From NCBI GenBank assembly GCA_947247005.1, contig OX365949.1, positions 22,015,130 through 22,079,129 of the forward strand: a stretch of DNA of 64,000 nt, written 5' to 3'. Origin of the DNA: Spisula solida (lineage: Eukaryota > Mollusca > Bivalvia > Venerida > Mactridae). The notes under the pieces are model-generated. The model searched no databases, was not told the origin of the DNA, and saw nothing but the letters and a program-made list of their open reading frames with translations. Made by a program: the position numbers and the translations under genes. How positions within the stretch are numbered: position 1 is the first letter of the stretch; every line of letters starts with the position of its first letter. Positions 25,963 through 39,300 of this stretch are shown here, in pieces.

Positions 25963-26567
25963 TGGGTTGATTTATCATACATACTGTACAGTGTACCCAT
26001 ATTTAAAGGGACAGCCAATTAGACTTATAAGAGAATAGGTGGACAAGTGGTCTAGTGGTAAGTGCTACTGACTGCTGATCTGAAGGTTGTGGGTTCGATC
26101 CCTACTCCAGACGGTCAAAAACAGAAATGCTTTTCAGTGTTTCCCACCTAACATAGCTAAAATTACTTACAGTCTTTGGACGAGACGTCTCGTTAAGCGA
26201 GGTCCCGTGTATGATGCTTTGCATCGGCATGTAAAATAACCAGGGATGCTTCTGGAACTGGGGCATCTTCTGTATCATGCACTATCCCCCAAAAACTAAA
26301 GTGACTTGCCTCTTCTGGGGGCCTCGCCCATATGGATTTCCGTTGGCGAGGATAAATAAAAGTAAATAAACCAACTTATAAGACACTTTCTTTCTAAGCA
26401 CATTTTATTCTCTGACTCTTATTCTTATAAATCAAGGAATCAGACAGGTAGGTGCACAGTAATCATGATTTAGCTGATGGTTTCTGTGATTTGTAGCTAA
26501 TTAAGTGAGTATTTTTCCAGTTTCAATCAATTAATCCATCTAGAAGTCAGAGGTGATTGGCCAATCT
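25963..26567. repeat. Duplicated ~260-bp segment, copy A (interrupted by a SINE)
   Basis: Matches 28532-28778 in the same orientation: CATACTGTACAGTGTACC, TTTAAAGGGACAGC, GAATCAGACAGGTAGGTGCA, TAATCCATCTAGAAGTCA and GTGATTGGCCAATCT occur in the same order. Copy A is split by the SINE at 26033-26373; copy B is uninterrupted. Confidence 0.88.
26033..26373 (+). mobile_element. tRNA-derived SINE (family B) with target-site duplication
   Basis: Begins with a tRNA-like head: TGGTCTAGTGGTAAGTGC (A-box region) and GGTTCGATCCC (B box). A body with GCTTTTCAGTGTTTCCCACC, GAGGTCCCGTGTATGATG and TGGCGAGGATAAATAAAAGT follows, ending in an A-rich tail. It is flanked by perfect 10-bp direct repeats ACTTATAAGA at 26023-26032 and 26374-26383. 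The paralogous segment at 28532-28778 has the empty site, which fixes both ends of the insertion. Confidence 0.9.
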
Positions 26568-26719
26568 GGCAGCGAAAAAAAACCAAATGACAATGCAATT
26601 AAAGTAGTCTCATACAAACATAGCATCATACTGCAATATCATACAAAGGAAATATAGTTTTGAGGTAATTTTAGAATAAAATAATGTTACAAAACAATGT
26701 CACTCCAAACAGTAAGCTA

Positions 26720-26730
26720 CCCTTTATTTG
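26720..26730 (-). terminator. Candidate polyadenylation signal of the CLC gene
   Basis: An AATAAA on the minus strand about 320 bp after the CLC stop codon. It is one of several possible signals in this AT-rich stretch, chosen only for its position. Confidence 0.25.
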
Positions 26731-27043
26731 TATCAATGACAAAATGAATGAATAATGCTATATTACTATCCAACAATAACTATGGTCATTTTGAATGCAT
26801 GTTGGAGACAGAATTATGCCTGTACATCTATATATACACTATCTGTAGAACATATTTAGAAATTGGAAGCTCAAAGTACCCTTATAATGTCAGCACATTT
26901 TGTTTAATTATAAAATATAAATTAATAAGAGACAATCCTTCTACAGGCAATATTGCCACTTAGCTAAAGTCGAAACATTAAAGACCCTGTCAACTTTATA
27001 ACAGATTGTCCTGGCAATGTTATTCTTTGATTCTATAAATAGA

Positions 27044-27310
27044 TTATACAAAGTTAGAAGATGACCCTGCAACAGGTGACAATTCTACCCTACCATTAAC
27101 ACCAATCCTATGACTTTCTATAACTTTGTTGGTTAGTCTTTCTTGTAGGTTGAATCCCATTAAATCTTTTCTCGTAATAATTCCTTTGACTATGTTTCTA
27201 TTGTCTATCACAGTTAGATGACGTAATCCCAAGGTACGGAATATCACATAAGTTCTCTTCAAAGAAAACTTCCCTGGAATTGCCATGGCTGACTGGTTGA
27301 CATAAGGTTT
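27044..27310 (-). CDS. CLCN7: CLC coding exon 17 (CBS2 and C-terminus)
   Basis: KPYVNQSAMAIPGKFSLKR, then FRTLGLRHLTVIDNRN and VKGIITRKDLMGFNLQERL: a full CBS2, nearly the same wording as CLC-7. The tail ends SSSNFV and TAA. Its acceptor and first ~40 bases are the founder unit of the 77-bp array immediately upstream in the transcript. Confidence 0.95.
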   Translation of the reverse strand, partial: KPYVNQSAMAIPGKFSLKRTYVIFRTLGLRHLTVIDNRNIVKGIITRKDLMGFNLQERLTNKVIESHRIGVNGRVELSPVAGSSSNFV

Positions 27311-30300
27311 CTGAAGACAAAAATAATCAACATAAGATGAATAAGCTTCCCTGGAATTGCCATGGCTGACTGGTTGACATAAGGTTTCTGAAGATAAAAA
27401 TAATCAACATAAGATGAATAAACTTCACTGGAATTGCCATGGCTGACTGGTTGACATAAGGTTTCTGAAGATAAAAATAATCAACATAAGATGAATAAAC
27501 TTCTCTGGAATTGCCATGGCTGACTGGTTGACATAAGGTTTCTGAAGATAAAAATAATCAACATGAGATGAATAAACTTCCCTGGAATTGCCATGGCTGA
27601 CTGGTTAACATAAGGTTTCTGAAGACAAAATTAATCAACATAAGATGAATAAACTTCCCTGGAATTGCCATGGCTGACTGGTTGACATAAGGTTTCTGAA
27701 GACAAAAATAATCAACATAAGATGAATAAACTTCCCTGGAATTGCCATGGCTGACTGGTTGACATAAGGTTTCTGAAGATAAAAATAATCAGTATAAGAT
27801 GAATAAATTTCCCTGGAATTGCCATGGCTGACTGGTTGACATAAGGTTTCTGAAGATAAAAATAATCAACATAAGATGAATAAACTTCTCTGGAATTGCC
27901 ATGGCTGACTGGTTGACATAAGGTTTCTGAAAATAAAAATAATCAACATGAGATGAATAAACTTCCCTGGAATTGCCATGGCTGACTGGTTAACATAAGG
28001 TTTCTGAAGACAAAATTAATCAACATAAGATGAATAAACTTCCCTGGAATTGCCATGGCTGACTGGTTGACATAAGGTTTCTGAAGACAAAAATAATCAA
28101 CATAAGATGAATAAACTTCCCTGGAATTGCCATGGCTGACTGGTTGACATAAGGTTTCTGAAGATAAAAATAATCAGTATAAGATGAATAAATTTCCCTG
28201 GAATTGCCATGGCTGATTCAAGATTAGTTGACATAAGGTTTCTGAAGACGAAAATAATTCATCAAATGGTGAAAATATTCAACACCAATTTTTTATCATG
28301 AAACATAACAGATATTTTGTTTTTATTTTGTAATTATTTTGACCACACAGTCACATTATTCTGATTTTTGGCCAACTTGCTGTGGAGGAATATAGGGAAA
28401 TGCATGCTTTATTTTTTGAAAGGCAGTGTATAGTTATTATAAATATACATGTAATATAGATTAATAGGAACATGCATTTTTATTTCGTTTAAAAAACACA
28501 AGGCCAAATAAAGCCATTTGTGAACGTCATGGGTAGCTTTATCATACATACTGTACAGTGTACCTATATTTAAAGGGACAGCAAATTAGACATATAAGAC
28601 ACTTTTTTCTGAGCACATTTTACTCTCTGACTCTTATGTATCCAGGAATCAGACAGGTAGGTGCACCGCAATGATTATTTCGCTGATTGTTTTTGAGATT
28701 TGTAGCTAATTAATTGAGTGTTTTTCCAGTTTCAATAAATTAATCCATCTAGAAGTCAAAGGTGATTGGCCAATCTAACGCAAGTCTTATTTGAATACAA
28801 AGGGAGACAAGCTACTGTGGTACTTACCAAATCTATAACAAGGTCCTTGTATTTATCATCTTCCATATAATGATGTAACCTGTCGCTTACTTCCTCGGGC
28901 TTGTTTAACTTGTGTATATTTAACTGAAATATATCAACCAATGTGTAATAGGTACAATTCAATTGTTTTGTTTGTTCATTTATCCAGATTGAACACTGTT
29001 TCTCAATAACCTTTCACCTATATACGGTGGTTGATTCACCTAACCAGTTTTCCTGGACTGTATCCTAACCATTATGAACTTACCCTTCCAATAGTTCATA
29101 CATAATTCTCACACACACATTCAAGGACTTTTCAAGGTTTTTTTCAAGGTAGAATTAGTACTTTTAAGGCATTTTTCTGAACATTTACCAAGGTACAATT
29201 GTACGATTTTGACTGTTTTTTCAGGATTACCATGAAAATTATTGTCATCACAACTACTGCTTAGCACTACATGTCTCATTTTTGTACCAATACATTTACA
29301 TTTTAATTTGCAAGAAAAGTGTTTCTGTTTCATTGTTTCTATGTAGATAACATGTCATAATGATAACATCCATACACTTCTAAGTATATTCAAGGCTGTT
29401 TGCCTAAGTTCAAGAATTTTCAGTTAAAGAACCATTTTGAAATTATTGAAGGCAGCACTTAATTCAAGTACTTTTCAAGGTTGAAACCAAATTCAAGGCC
29501 TGTGCGAACCTTGCCTTCCCACCAGAAACAGGCAACATCTCCACATATGTAGAAAAGTCGACACTCAAAGCAATTGACAGCTGTAATAAAGTAAAGTATT
29601 TCCAGACTTCGTCCTGACACTTGCTGAATTCCAAGATTTCCCTGATTATTTCTATCCAAAAGTCCTTGACATTTCCATGACTTTTACAATACACAATGCA
29701 TATGTTTTCCCTGACTTTTCCCTTATTTTGGAAACCCTGGTGCGTCCTAATCAGGGGTTCCATTTGACTCGGTTGTAGGGGTGTTTATCCCTGTAATTTC
29801 CTAAAAGCCACATTTTGACCTTCAAGATTTTGGTTTAAAGGGTCATTTCTCTACAAAATGGTAAAATTTAGTCAAAAGTACCAAAATGACCTTTCAGATT
29901 TAGAAGCAAGTGGATACCCTGAATCTTAGTCTGATATGTTCAATATTTAGAAACCAGACTGTGTATTACCTGATCGAATTCAATCCATGAAGCACCATCT
30001 TTATTCATGTCTTCCGTCTCATTCATATCATCTTCCAGATAGAACAGATCTTCATTCATCATTATAACAGTCAACTCTAGTCTAAAAGTCAAGTCAAACA
30101 CAGAATAGAATAAGCGCTTTCTATAAACATTGTTATGTTATTCATATACACAAACCTAAACTTCCAAAGGAACTGAGAATTTGTAATGATTGTAATTATA
30201 TTGAAAACAAAGAACATTTTTTACTACACTGTACAAATTTACAGAAAGTAGCCGTGTGCTCCTCTGGTTTTACAATATCACTGGATCTATTATCGATAAT

Positions 30301-33300
30301 ATCGAACCAGACTCAGAAAATTCTTTAACAATTCTTAGAAAGCTTCTTAATCCAATCAATCCAGTAGAATGCAAGCAAATTTGTAATTTCATTTCAAAAA
30401 ACATGGTGACCAGATAACTACTAGGTGTTTTAGTGTTTCAATAATGTTTAATGTTTCACTAATGTTCTATATTACTTTGAATGTTTTACTTCATTGTATA
30501 TATTCATAATTGTATTGTTATATGTATTATCCCATAGCATGAATTGTCGCGGCAATACCCAGCTATGTATGGAAGACACCATTTCATGTGGTTTTCTGAA
30601 TAAACATATTCTATTCTATTCAATTTGACTTGGTACTAGTAGCGATTATTGTGAAGTTTCATTGGATCCGACCAATGGTAACAGAGAAAATAGATGAGTT
30701 TGTGATACAAAAACTTTTGTATATCATGAGGGGCCATAACTCTTGGCAATATTCATATGACAAAAAATTCCTGACAATATGCACAACTAGGCCTGGTTCC
30801 AATTAATCATAAGGTTTCATTGAAATCGGACTAGCATTTAAGGAGAACAAGCACGGAAAACTTTGTGACAGACATCCAGACAGAAGACGTCCACTACACA
30901 ATCACTATATCTCCCCACTACATGTAGGAGACATAATTATTAGGTGTCTGAGAACAGTTTAAAGGACATGCTTCTTTCCAAATTAATAAAGAAACAAGTA
31001 TAACATTAGGAATAAAACTAATACATGTAAAACAAAATTTTGTTGAATGTTTCTTTACGCAGCGGCTTTAGAGGGTTTGAACTTGCAAGACGGATGACCT
31101 GAGGGGGACTGCTTCATTATCACTATGACCGGGGTTGGGGAGACCTTGTAGTTTAATCAGTGAACGCAAAGAAGAAGAAGAGGTAGAAGAAGAAGAAGTA
31201 GAAGAAGAAGAGATAGAAGAAGAGGTAGAAGAGATAGAAGAAGAGGTAGAAGAGGTAGAAGAAGAAGAGGTAGACAAGGTAGAAGAAGAAGAGGTAGAAG
31301 AAGAGGTAGAAGAGGTAGAAGAAGAGGTAGAAGAAGAGGTAGAAGAGGTAGAAGAAGAGGTAAAAGAGGTAGAAGAAGAGGTAGAAAAAGAAGAGGTAGA
31401 AGAAGAGGTAGAAGAAGAAGATGTAGAATAAGAATAAGTAGAAGAAGTAGAAGACTTACCTGGTTATCATTCCATAGAAGTAATCCTGACCAATACCTCC
31501 TGTACTTACAACAGGGAATCCACCATGTGTCATGTCCACCAGTAATCTGGCTACTTCCTGTACTTTCTCCTTCACCTTAATTGTTATTACAGGGTGAGAC
31601 ATAATATCCCCAGCGGTAAATAACTCCAAGTTTACCCTGAAATAATGGTCAGCAAAATCAAGTTTACCCTGAAATAGTGGTCAGCAAAATCAAGTTTACC
31701 CTGAAATAATGGTCAGCAAAATCAAGTTTACCCTGAAATAATGGTCAGCAAAATCAAGTTTACCCTGAAATAATGGTCAGTAAAATCAAGTTTACCCTGA
31801 AATAGTGGTCAGCAAAATCAAGTTTACCCTGAAATAATGGTCAGCAAATCAAGTTTACCCTGAAATAATGGCCAGTAAAATCAAGTTTACCCTGAAATAA
31901 TGGTCAGCAAAATCAAGTTTACCCTGAAATAATGGTCAGGAAAATCAAGTTTGACCAAGTTTACCCTGAAATAATGGTCAGGAAAATCAAGTTTGACCAA
32001 GTTTACCCTGAAATAATGGTCAGCAAAATCAAGTTTGACCAAGTTTACCCAGAAATAAAGGTCAGCAAAATCAAGTTTGACCAAGTTTACCCAGAAATAT
32101 TGGTCAGCAAAATCAAGTTTGACCAAGTTTTCTCTGAAATAATGGTCAGCAAAATCAAGTTTGACCAAGTTTTCTCTGAAATAATGGTCAGCAAAATCAA
32201 GATTGACCAAGTTTACCCTGAAATAATTTACCCTGAAATAATGGTCGGCAAAATCAAGATTGACCAAGTTTACCCTGAAATAATGGTCAGTAAAATTAAG
32301 TTTGACCAAGTTTACCATGAAATAATGGTCAGGAAAATCAAGTTTTATGTGTACAAAGGTAAAACTGCTGGTTGTGGTAGAATTGATCATTAAATGACAG
32401 TAAAAGATTTGTTAATGACCACCTAAATTAAGAAGCCACTAAACAACCAATAGTTAAGAAGAACAAGCACAAACTCAGACATCCAGTACAAAATCAGTAA
32501 GTCTCCTCCACTATATGCTAGACGAAATGGTCAATGTGGGTTAATCATGAATTTGGCCCTCAATAAGACTAAGTCCAAAATTAGGTTAACGTGAAGTTCA
32601 AAATGAGGTCTGGTGATATAGGTGTGTAGAGAGTGTTCAAATACAACATCCATGAAAGAATTAAAGCTTTGTAGCAAGCCATATTGATGTAAGACAAAAC
32701 AGTCAATTTGGGTTAACCAGGGACGAACAGACGGACAAATGGACAGGTCAATCACTATATGCCTCCCGATCTATAGATACAGGGGCATAATAAAAACTGT
32801 CATTGAACATGAAACTATAAGTAAAACAGATGAGTGCTCTGCAAGCCATGTGAAAACTAACTTGGTAGATTACATAACAGGGAATACTAGTGTAAAGTTA
32901 TAATCCAATATGTGCATTGGTTATTAGCCGTGATTGTAGCTTTCACAGAGCTGCAATGCTTATGCAAAGGCATTGTCAAACGTTATAGCTCTCTGTATAT
33001 TTGAATAATTGGTATAAAACCTATGGAACATGACATCATTAGTAAAACCAGAATGGGGCTCTCTAAACAATGTTAAAATTGATTAAATCAGAACATGCTA
33101 ACAGTGTATGGCTTTCACAAACCACAGAAAGTTAAATTCCCAGAATTTCTCCTGACCACTCCCGGACCAATTTCAAAATTATCCAGACCAAAACTTCTGA
33201 AAATGACCTGAATACAGTACTGACAATACATGGAGTAAAATGCAACATGTCTGTGAAAATCATTGTGTTACAAAGTAGGAAGGTTGAAGAAGCAATAGAC

Positions 33301-36300
33301 TAGCATAAAGTAGAACTTCATCTGAGAGAGTTAGTCTTGCTACTCTTTTAAATGAAGGTAATAAAGCCTAAACAGGAAGTACTCTAGGGAAAATGAATAC
33401 TAGTAAGCTGCAAGGTAAGCTAACATAAAGTCATGTAAACACTAACCTAATATAACCACCATTGTCATCATCTGATATCCTAGTAGCAAAATACAGTCAT
33501 ACAGTTAGTTTAATCTAATCTGACAGTAATCATCCATGTAAACAAAATATTGTTAAATCCATTACACTACAGTGACAGCAGACAGTATGCATGTAATTGC
33601 TCTAAATGTAAAAAGGCTGAAGTACCCTAACCCTCACCCACCACACACCCTCGACCTTGCAAATAAATAAATTTTGTAGGTCAGACTGAATCTGGACCCT
33701 TTTGTATCAAAGATTTTGAGACAAAAAGGGGGAAATCAGCCTTAAGAAATCACACCCCTGACAGACATGCTTAAAGTCTCAGCAACATTACATATGAGCC
33801 AGTCTCCAGGAAAACCTGCTATTTTGACAAAAATATTGACTTTAAGATTTTCCATAGTATTACAGCATAATGTTAAATAAGCAAATTGCAAAAGAAATTA
33901 TGTTAATATCTTGAGTTTTAAGGAAGTAACAGCTGTTTTTGTAGAGTCCCTATTCGGAGCTTTTTGTGTGACGTCGCAAACCTCATTCAAACGTTATTTG
34001 ACGTAACTGACATAAGTTTTTCATTATTACACCATTTGATCAATTCTTGACATAAACTGTTCAAAATAGTACAAAATTCTATAATTATGTTTCATTTTTC
34101 AAAATATATATCAAAATCGAAATTGTTTGCATTCAGAGAAAGGCTACTTCTGTTTTAAACAACTAAATCCTCGTTTTCTGAATCCGAGTACTTTTCTGAA
34201 ATTGGTCACCATAACAAAGAAGTATGTGTTTTCGACATAATTCATAGGAAAATTTAAAGCTAAGGTATAGTACTATATGGGTCAATTACTTACAATAGAA
34301 TCAATAGATATGTATTTTTCCTTATTTTAGAGCTTTATCAAAATCGTGTTACCTATAGTAATTACATAATGCCATTATAGCAGGTTTTTCTGGAGACTGG
34401 CTCATATGTTTAATACATGTATATGTATGTTAGGAGAGTCATACACCAATTATTTCTTAATTTCCAGTTTGAAGATGGCGTCTTAATTAGCCTCTAATCA
34501 GGATAACTAATACTGAACATAGCAGATGAGGGGTGTAGATGGTTAGTACTGGAATACACTCTATACAGGTTAATGAAAATATCACAGCACTCCTGTTATG
34601 AATACTGATTAATTTAAGGTTGATTGAGAAAAAAGTTTTACAATTTATATCATTTACTCTCTTCCTAATGTTATTCAGTGTCACTGAGCCTCAAGCTAGA
34701 GAAATACAGGTACCATTGTCTTTTGTCTGCTGTATAATATGGCCAGGAAATGAACACCAAGTTGGCAACATAGATTACATCAATCTCTTAATACACAGGG
34801 GTGTCAACAGGGCCAAATTAAAAATCAGGAAAATCATATGTGGCTGACCATTTTTGCCAAACAAGAGGCATTCAATGATATTGATTCCATAATTAACTCA
34901 GTTTGTATTAAAGAAAATCATTCTGAGCAGATTAAATTTGCCATTTCTTGAGATATTTTCATCAAATAACTTTTATTCTGGTCAGAAGCCATTGCACTTA
35001 CAGAAATGATAAATCCGGAAATCCGGATAAATCAGGAATCTTGACACCCCTGTAATACACTTTTTATTATGTTTGCGTAGTACCAACATATTGCTAATTC
35101 ACCAGAGTATGATCTGTATTGCTTACATATATTGCTGATTATACATGATGGAACACTTACTGTTTCTTGTCTATGGTCACCCTTGGTTCTGGATCCAGGA
35201 ATGGTATACACTTCAATTCCAGCAATGCATGATAGATAGGATGAGTGAAAAAATCCCCCACCCACTTAGCAACCATCACCGATGCCATGACAGGCAATAA
35301 AACCTGCACATCATTAGTCAGCTCCATCTGAATAGGAGAAATAATCAGATTTAGAATACAGTCGAAAAGTTAGCAAATTATGAATTTCAGACAATTAACA
35401 TGTGGTCATTTTCGTGGGTCAAAAAGTTAGCAAATTATGAGTTTCTGACATTTAACATGTGGTTATTTCCGCGCATTAAAAAGTTAGCGAATTATAAATT
35501 TTAGACTTTATTGTGTGAAAATAGTAGTGATTTTCTATTTCTTAGTTAATACACTTGTATGAAATTTACCCTAGAGAAACTGTTGGCAAATTTTGCAAAT
35601 TCAGCTTTGACTACAGTGTAGATTTTCCTCTAAATGTGGAGAAACTGCCAATTCCTTGTGGAAGCCTTAGTAAGAACTGGTAACGATACAGTCCAGGAAA
35701 AGTGGTTAGGCATATAGGCAGCCATATATAACAGAGTTAAACCCGAAATAAACATTGTTAACAAATGAATAAGTACCATAATGACGGTAGTGGCCAGAGT
35801 GAGTCGAGTCACACCACCGAAGAAAGATGCAGCCCCTATCAGTGCGAATGCTCCGGGATCCATCCACTGCCAGTACCCAGTCTGATGTATACCAAACATC
35901 GTCACCATCAGACGTCCTACGATACGACCATACACAGCTCCAACCATCCTGATACAATATGTAATATAGTCAGCACAACTTGTGCAAAATAGAATACAGG
36001 GGTGCAGAAATGTTTTCATGCAGCAAGTTTAACTTTAAAAGTAAGCAGTTGATTAATTAATTGGGAACTAATGGATCAAAAGGTTGAAGACACAAATTGA
36101 CAGACAGGATTAACATTTTAATGCTCCATGTCCATTCTTTGAAAGTTGGGGCATTATATTTCCATGTGGCAACTGTAAACAGTCATCTCGTACATACAAT
36201 AAGTGTTGTAATCCGTATCAACCATACAGTGGTGAGGTGTGGTGTAGTGACATGGTTACTGGTTATTTGCGTAACCTTTTTTGGAGTGGTCAAATGTGAA

Positions 36301-39300
36301 CATACCTGCATTGCTAGGCGATGGAGCCTTTCAGTATAGATTGAATCCCAATATACAGGGTGTAAAAAAGTTTGTTCTCAAAATTTAAATTCTTTAATAA
36401 TTTTATCTGAACTTTGTGCACACTGTGCAAATTTGTTACTCTAATAGCTTCATTAAGTATCATAGAACAACGGTTGAACCCTCTGGATGATAACCAAATA
36501 TTTTAGATTCTTCTGAAGTTAGAAAAATAAACTATTGAAACTTAAACATTGAGAATGAACTTTTTTAACACCCTGTAGGTGCAAACTATTCAAACAGCTA
36601 TGGCAATTTTACAATCATGTTCAGGAATTAATATGAACAATATTACGTTTGATTTATACGTACAACATAGGAACCAGTGCTCCACACGCCACAGCTGTAC
36701 TACACGCCCACGATACAGCAATAAAATAGAACGGTAACGTAGCAAACAATGCTGGGTAGTTAAATTCCATGTGAGTATTGCGAGAAAACAGAAACGTGAC
36801 CGCATCTTCTAACGTACCAAACAGAAGGGAAGCCACTGTAATGAAGAATAAATCAATGTAATTCTGTTTTTCTTTCGCGATACTAACTTTTGCATTTTGC
36901 TGATCGTTGACATACCGTATAGCAGGTTTTTCTGCGGGTAGAAAATTTTGCGATTTGGGCCTAAAATGGGTAGGTTTATTTCTGCGGTTTTTATTTCTGC
37001 GACCTACCAGAAGATCGGGAATTAATTTCTGCGGGTTTCAGAAACCGGAAGAAATTTCTGCGAATGGTAAATAACTACTGTATCTACTACAGCATGATCA
37101 ACAACATGATAACACTGCTTGTATGATTTAGATTTAATTGTTAATTTTTTACAGAACTCAGCTTTTTTCATTTTAGGAACATCAGAACAGAACAGAACAT
37201 TTTCAGCAGTACATGCACTACCGGTAAACTAAATCAATGCATTTAACGGCATATTATCCTTAACCCAGTCTATTATCCCCGCACCCCTAAAACCACATAT
37301 GATGATGTCTGGCTGTGCTCGAATATCAGTACCAACTACAGTGCTGCAAATTGAACCAGTCGTCAAGCTTACATCAACGTGTATTGAGGGTCAATACCAA
37401 TATAACACATACTATTCATTAATTGTTAAACAAACAAGCAAACAAAGACAGTCGATCACTACACATGTGAAAAATAAGACAGTAACAAAACACTAGAAAG
37501 ATATAGATTAAAGGTATATTACCAGTATATCGAAGCAAAATATGGAAGTTAAATTTTGCGAACAAAATTTTTACGGATGTTTAATTTTGCGGAATTTAAT
37601 TTTACGGGACAGTCTCAAACCGCAAAAAAACGCAGAAATAAAAACTCACAGAAATTACCCGCTATATGGTATTCGCAAACACATTAATTTCGAGAAATTC
37701 TACCATTCGCAAACTTCGCGAAACTAAATCGCGCGAAAGAATTTCTAGGTTTACAGTAATCAACGACCATCATAATCAATCTTTAACCGTTTACCCTATA
37801 GGCACTTAAAGGTGCTGCCTCACAGATTGGGCTAAAAATTTTGTATATCTTGATTTTCCAACCTAACCAAGTATTGAAGTAATAGAAAGCCACTGACAGT
37901 TGCTTTTTGAGAGATTTGGTGCAAATAAGTAATTTTAACCACTCTCTACATCGCCCACTGAGTTTGTTTTCTTGAAAAAAAAGCGCCAAGTTTCCTTCCA
38001 ACATGCTTTGTGAATTATGTAATTCACACGTGATCGAACTGTAACATCAACAATCTACAGCATAAACATTTGCGAGGTATTTGGTTCGGTTTTAAAATTC
38101 GTTTTCATCAAATGTGAACAAATTTCAGGCAATTTAAGTAATAGTAGTGTTAATTCTATACGGTATATATACCCTTTAGAATTTTTGATGTAAAAATACC
38201 AAATAACTACAAAATGCCGAAGGTTCTCAAGTTATTTTGGATGTCAGTGTGGTTGTTTATAGGATATACAGCCAACTATACCAAAATTACTCGAATATTT
38301 GACAATTTTATTTTATTTTTGCAATACACCAATATGTGAGGCAGTCCCTTTAAGGCCATAATAAACAAATCTCTAGATTATCCTCCAAATTTTATTTCCA
38401 AAGGGGGCGGGGAGGAGAATTTATTATTTTATTTTAAAAATATCTGTACACAAGCGTTGGACATGACAGAATAGTAGATATTTTGATTCTTGATATGGTC
38501 AGACAGGCTCATAGCATTTCAGCACAAGGGTCCTTTTTATGGACATTCAACATGAGCTATTGGTCTCAGTTTAAACAGACAAATTCAAGCATTCAAAATA
38601 ATAGCTATTTATTGTATAATCAACAAATATTCTCCTTAAAAAGCCGAAATTTGAATACAAACTCATACCACACATTTTATGTATAAACAGAGACTGTAGA
38701 TCTATAGTCTCTGGTATAAAACAACTCACCTTCATTATAAGTTCCATTAGTCAGGTACGTTGTCTGGTTAGAAGTAGCATTCCAGACCTCACCTCGAGGA
38801 CACGTATAACGTACCACAAACTCATCTACATGGACAAGGTTTCTCGTGTCATTGAAACAACCCTTCCTGTAAGGTTATACTTTAACTATGAATAATCAGT
38901 TTAAAATTTTACTTAGAATTTAAGTTACAAATGTACTGAGAAAATTCACTCCAATACATTAAGCAAACAATTCACATAGTGATCAAGTTGTTTTATATAA
39001 AAAGGAAAAGAAGTTATTATAATCGAACATGTACATACACCGCCCTCACAGGTACCAATTTAAACCTTGGTTGAGCGGAGCTTTGTGTGTTATTCTTGCT
39101 CAGAGAAATTAAGCAGTGATGCAGACGGGAATTGAACCTAGGACCTCTCAATCCTGAAACCCGCGCCCTACCTCTAGGCCGCTCCCCTTATATCACTCAT
39201 CATATAGGATGCCATTATCATGAAAATTCAAATTAGCCTGACAGTATTATATGAACGTATTTCAAAATATATTAATAAAAGAAGAAGATAAAAATACATA

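Noticed and set aside
26033..26110. Functional tRNA gene
   Set aside because: A and B boxes are present, but the body continues into SINE sequence with target-site duplication; the same reasoning applies to 20930, 39035, 41500, 41990 and 44683.
31135..31431. 98-codon Glu/Val-rich open frame
   Set aside because: It is a direct reading of the GAAGAGGTA array beside a CLC donor; no start context, homology or splice support.
31887..32393. Long open frames on both strands (167 and 153 codons)
   Set aside because: They arise because the 42-bp repeat unit is a multiple of three and lacks stops; they lie in a CLC intron.
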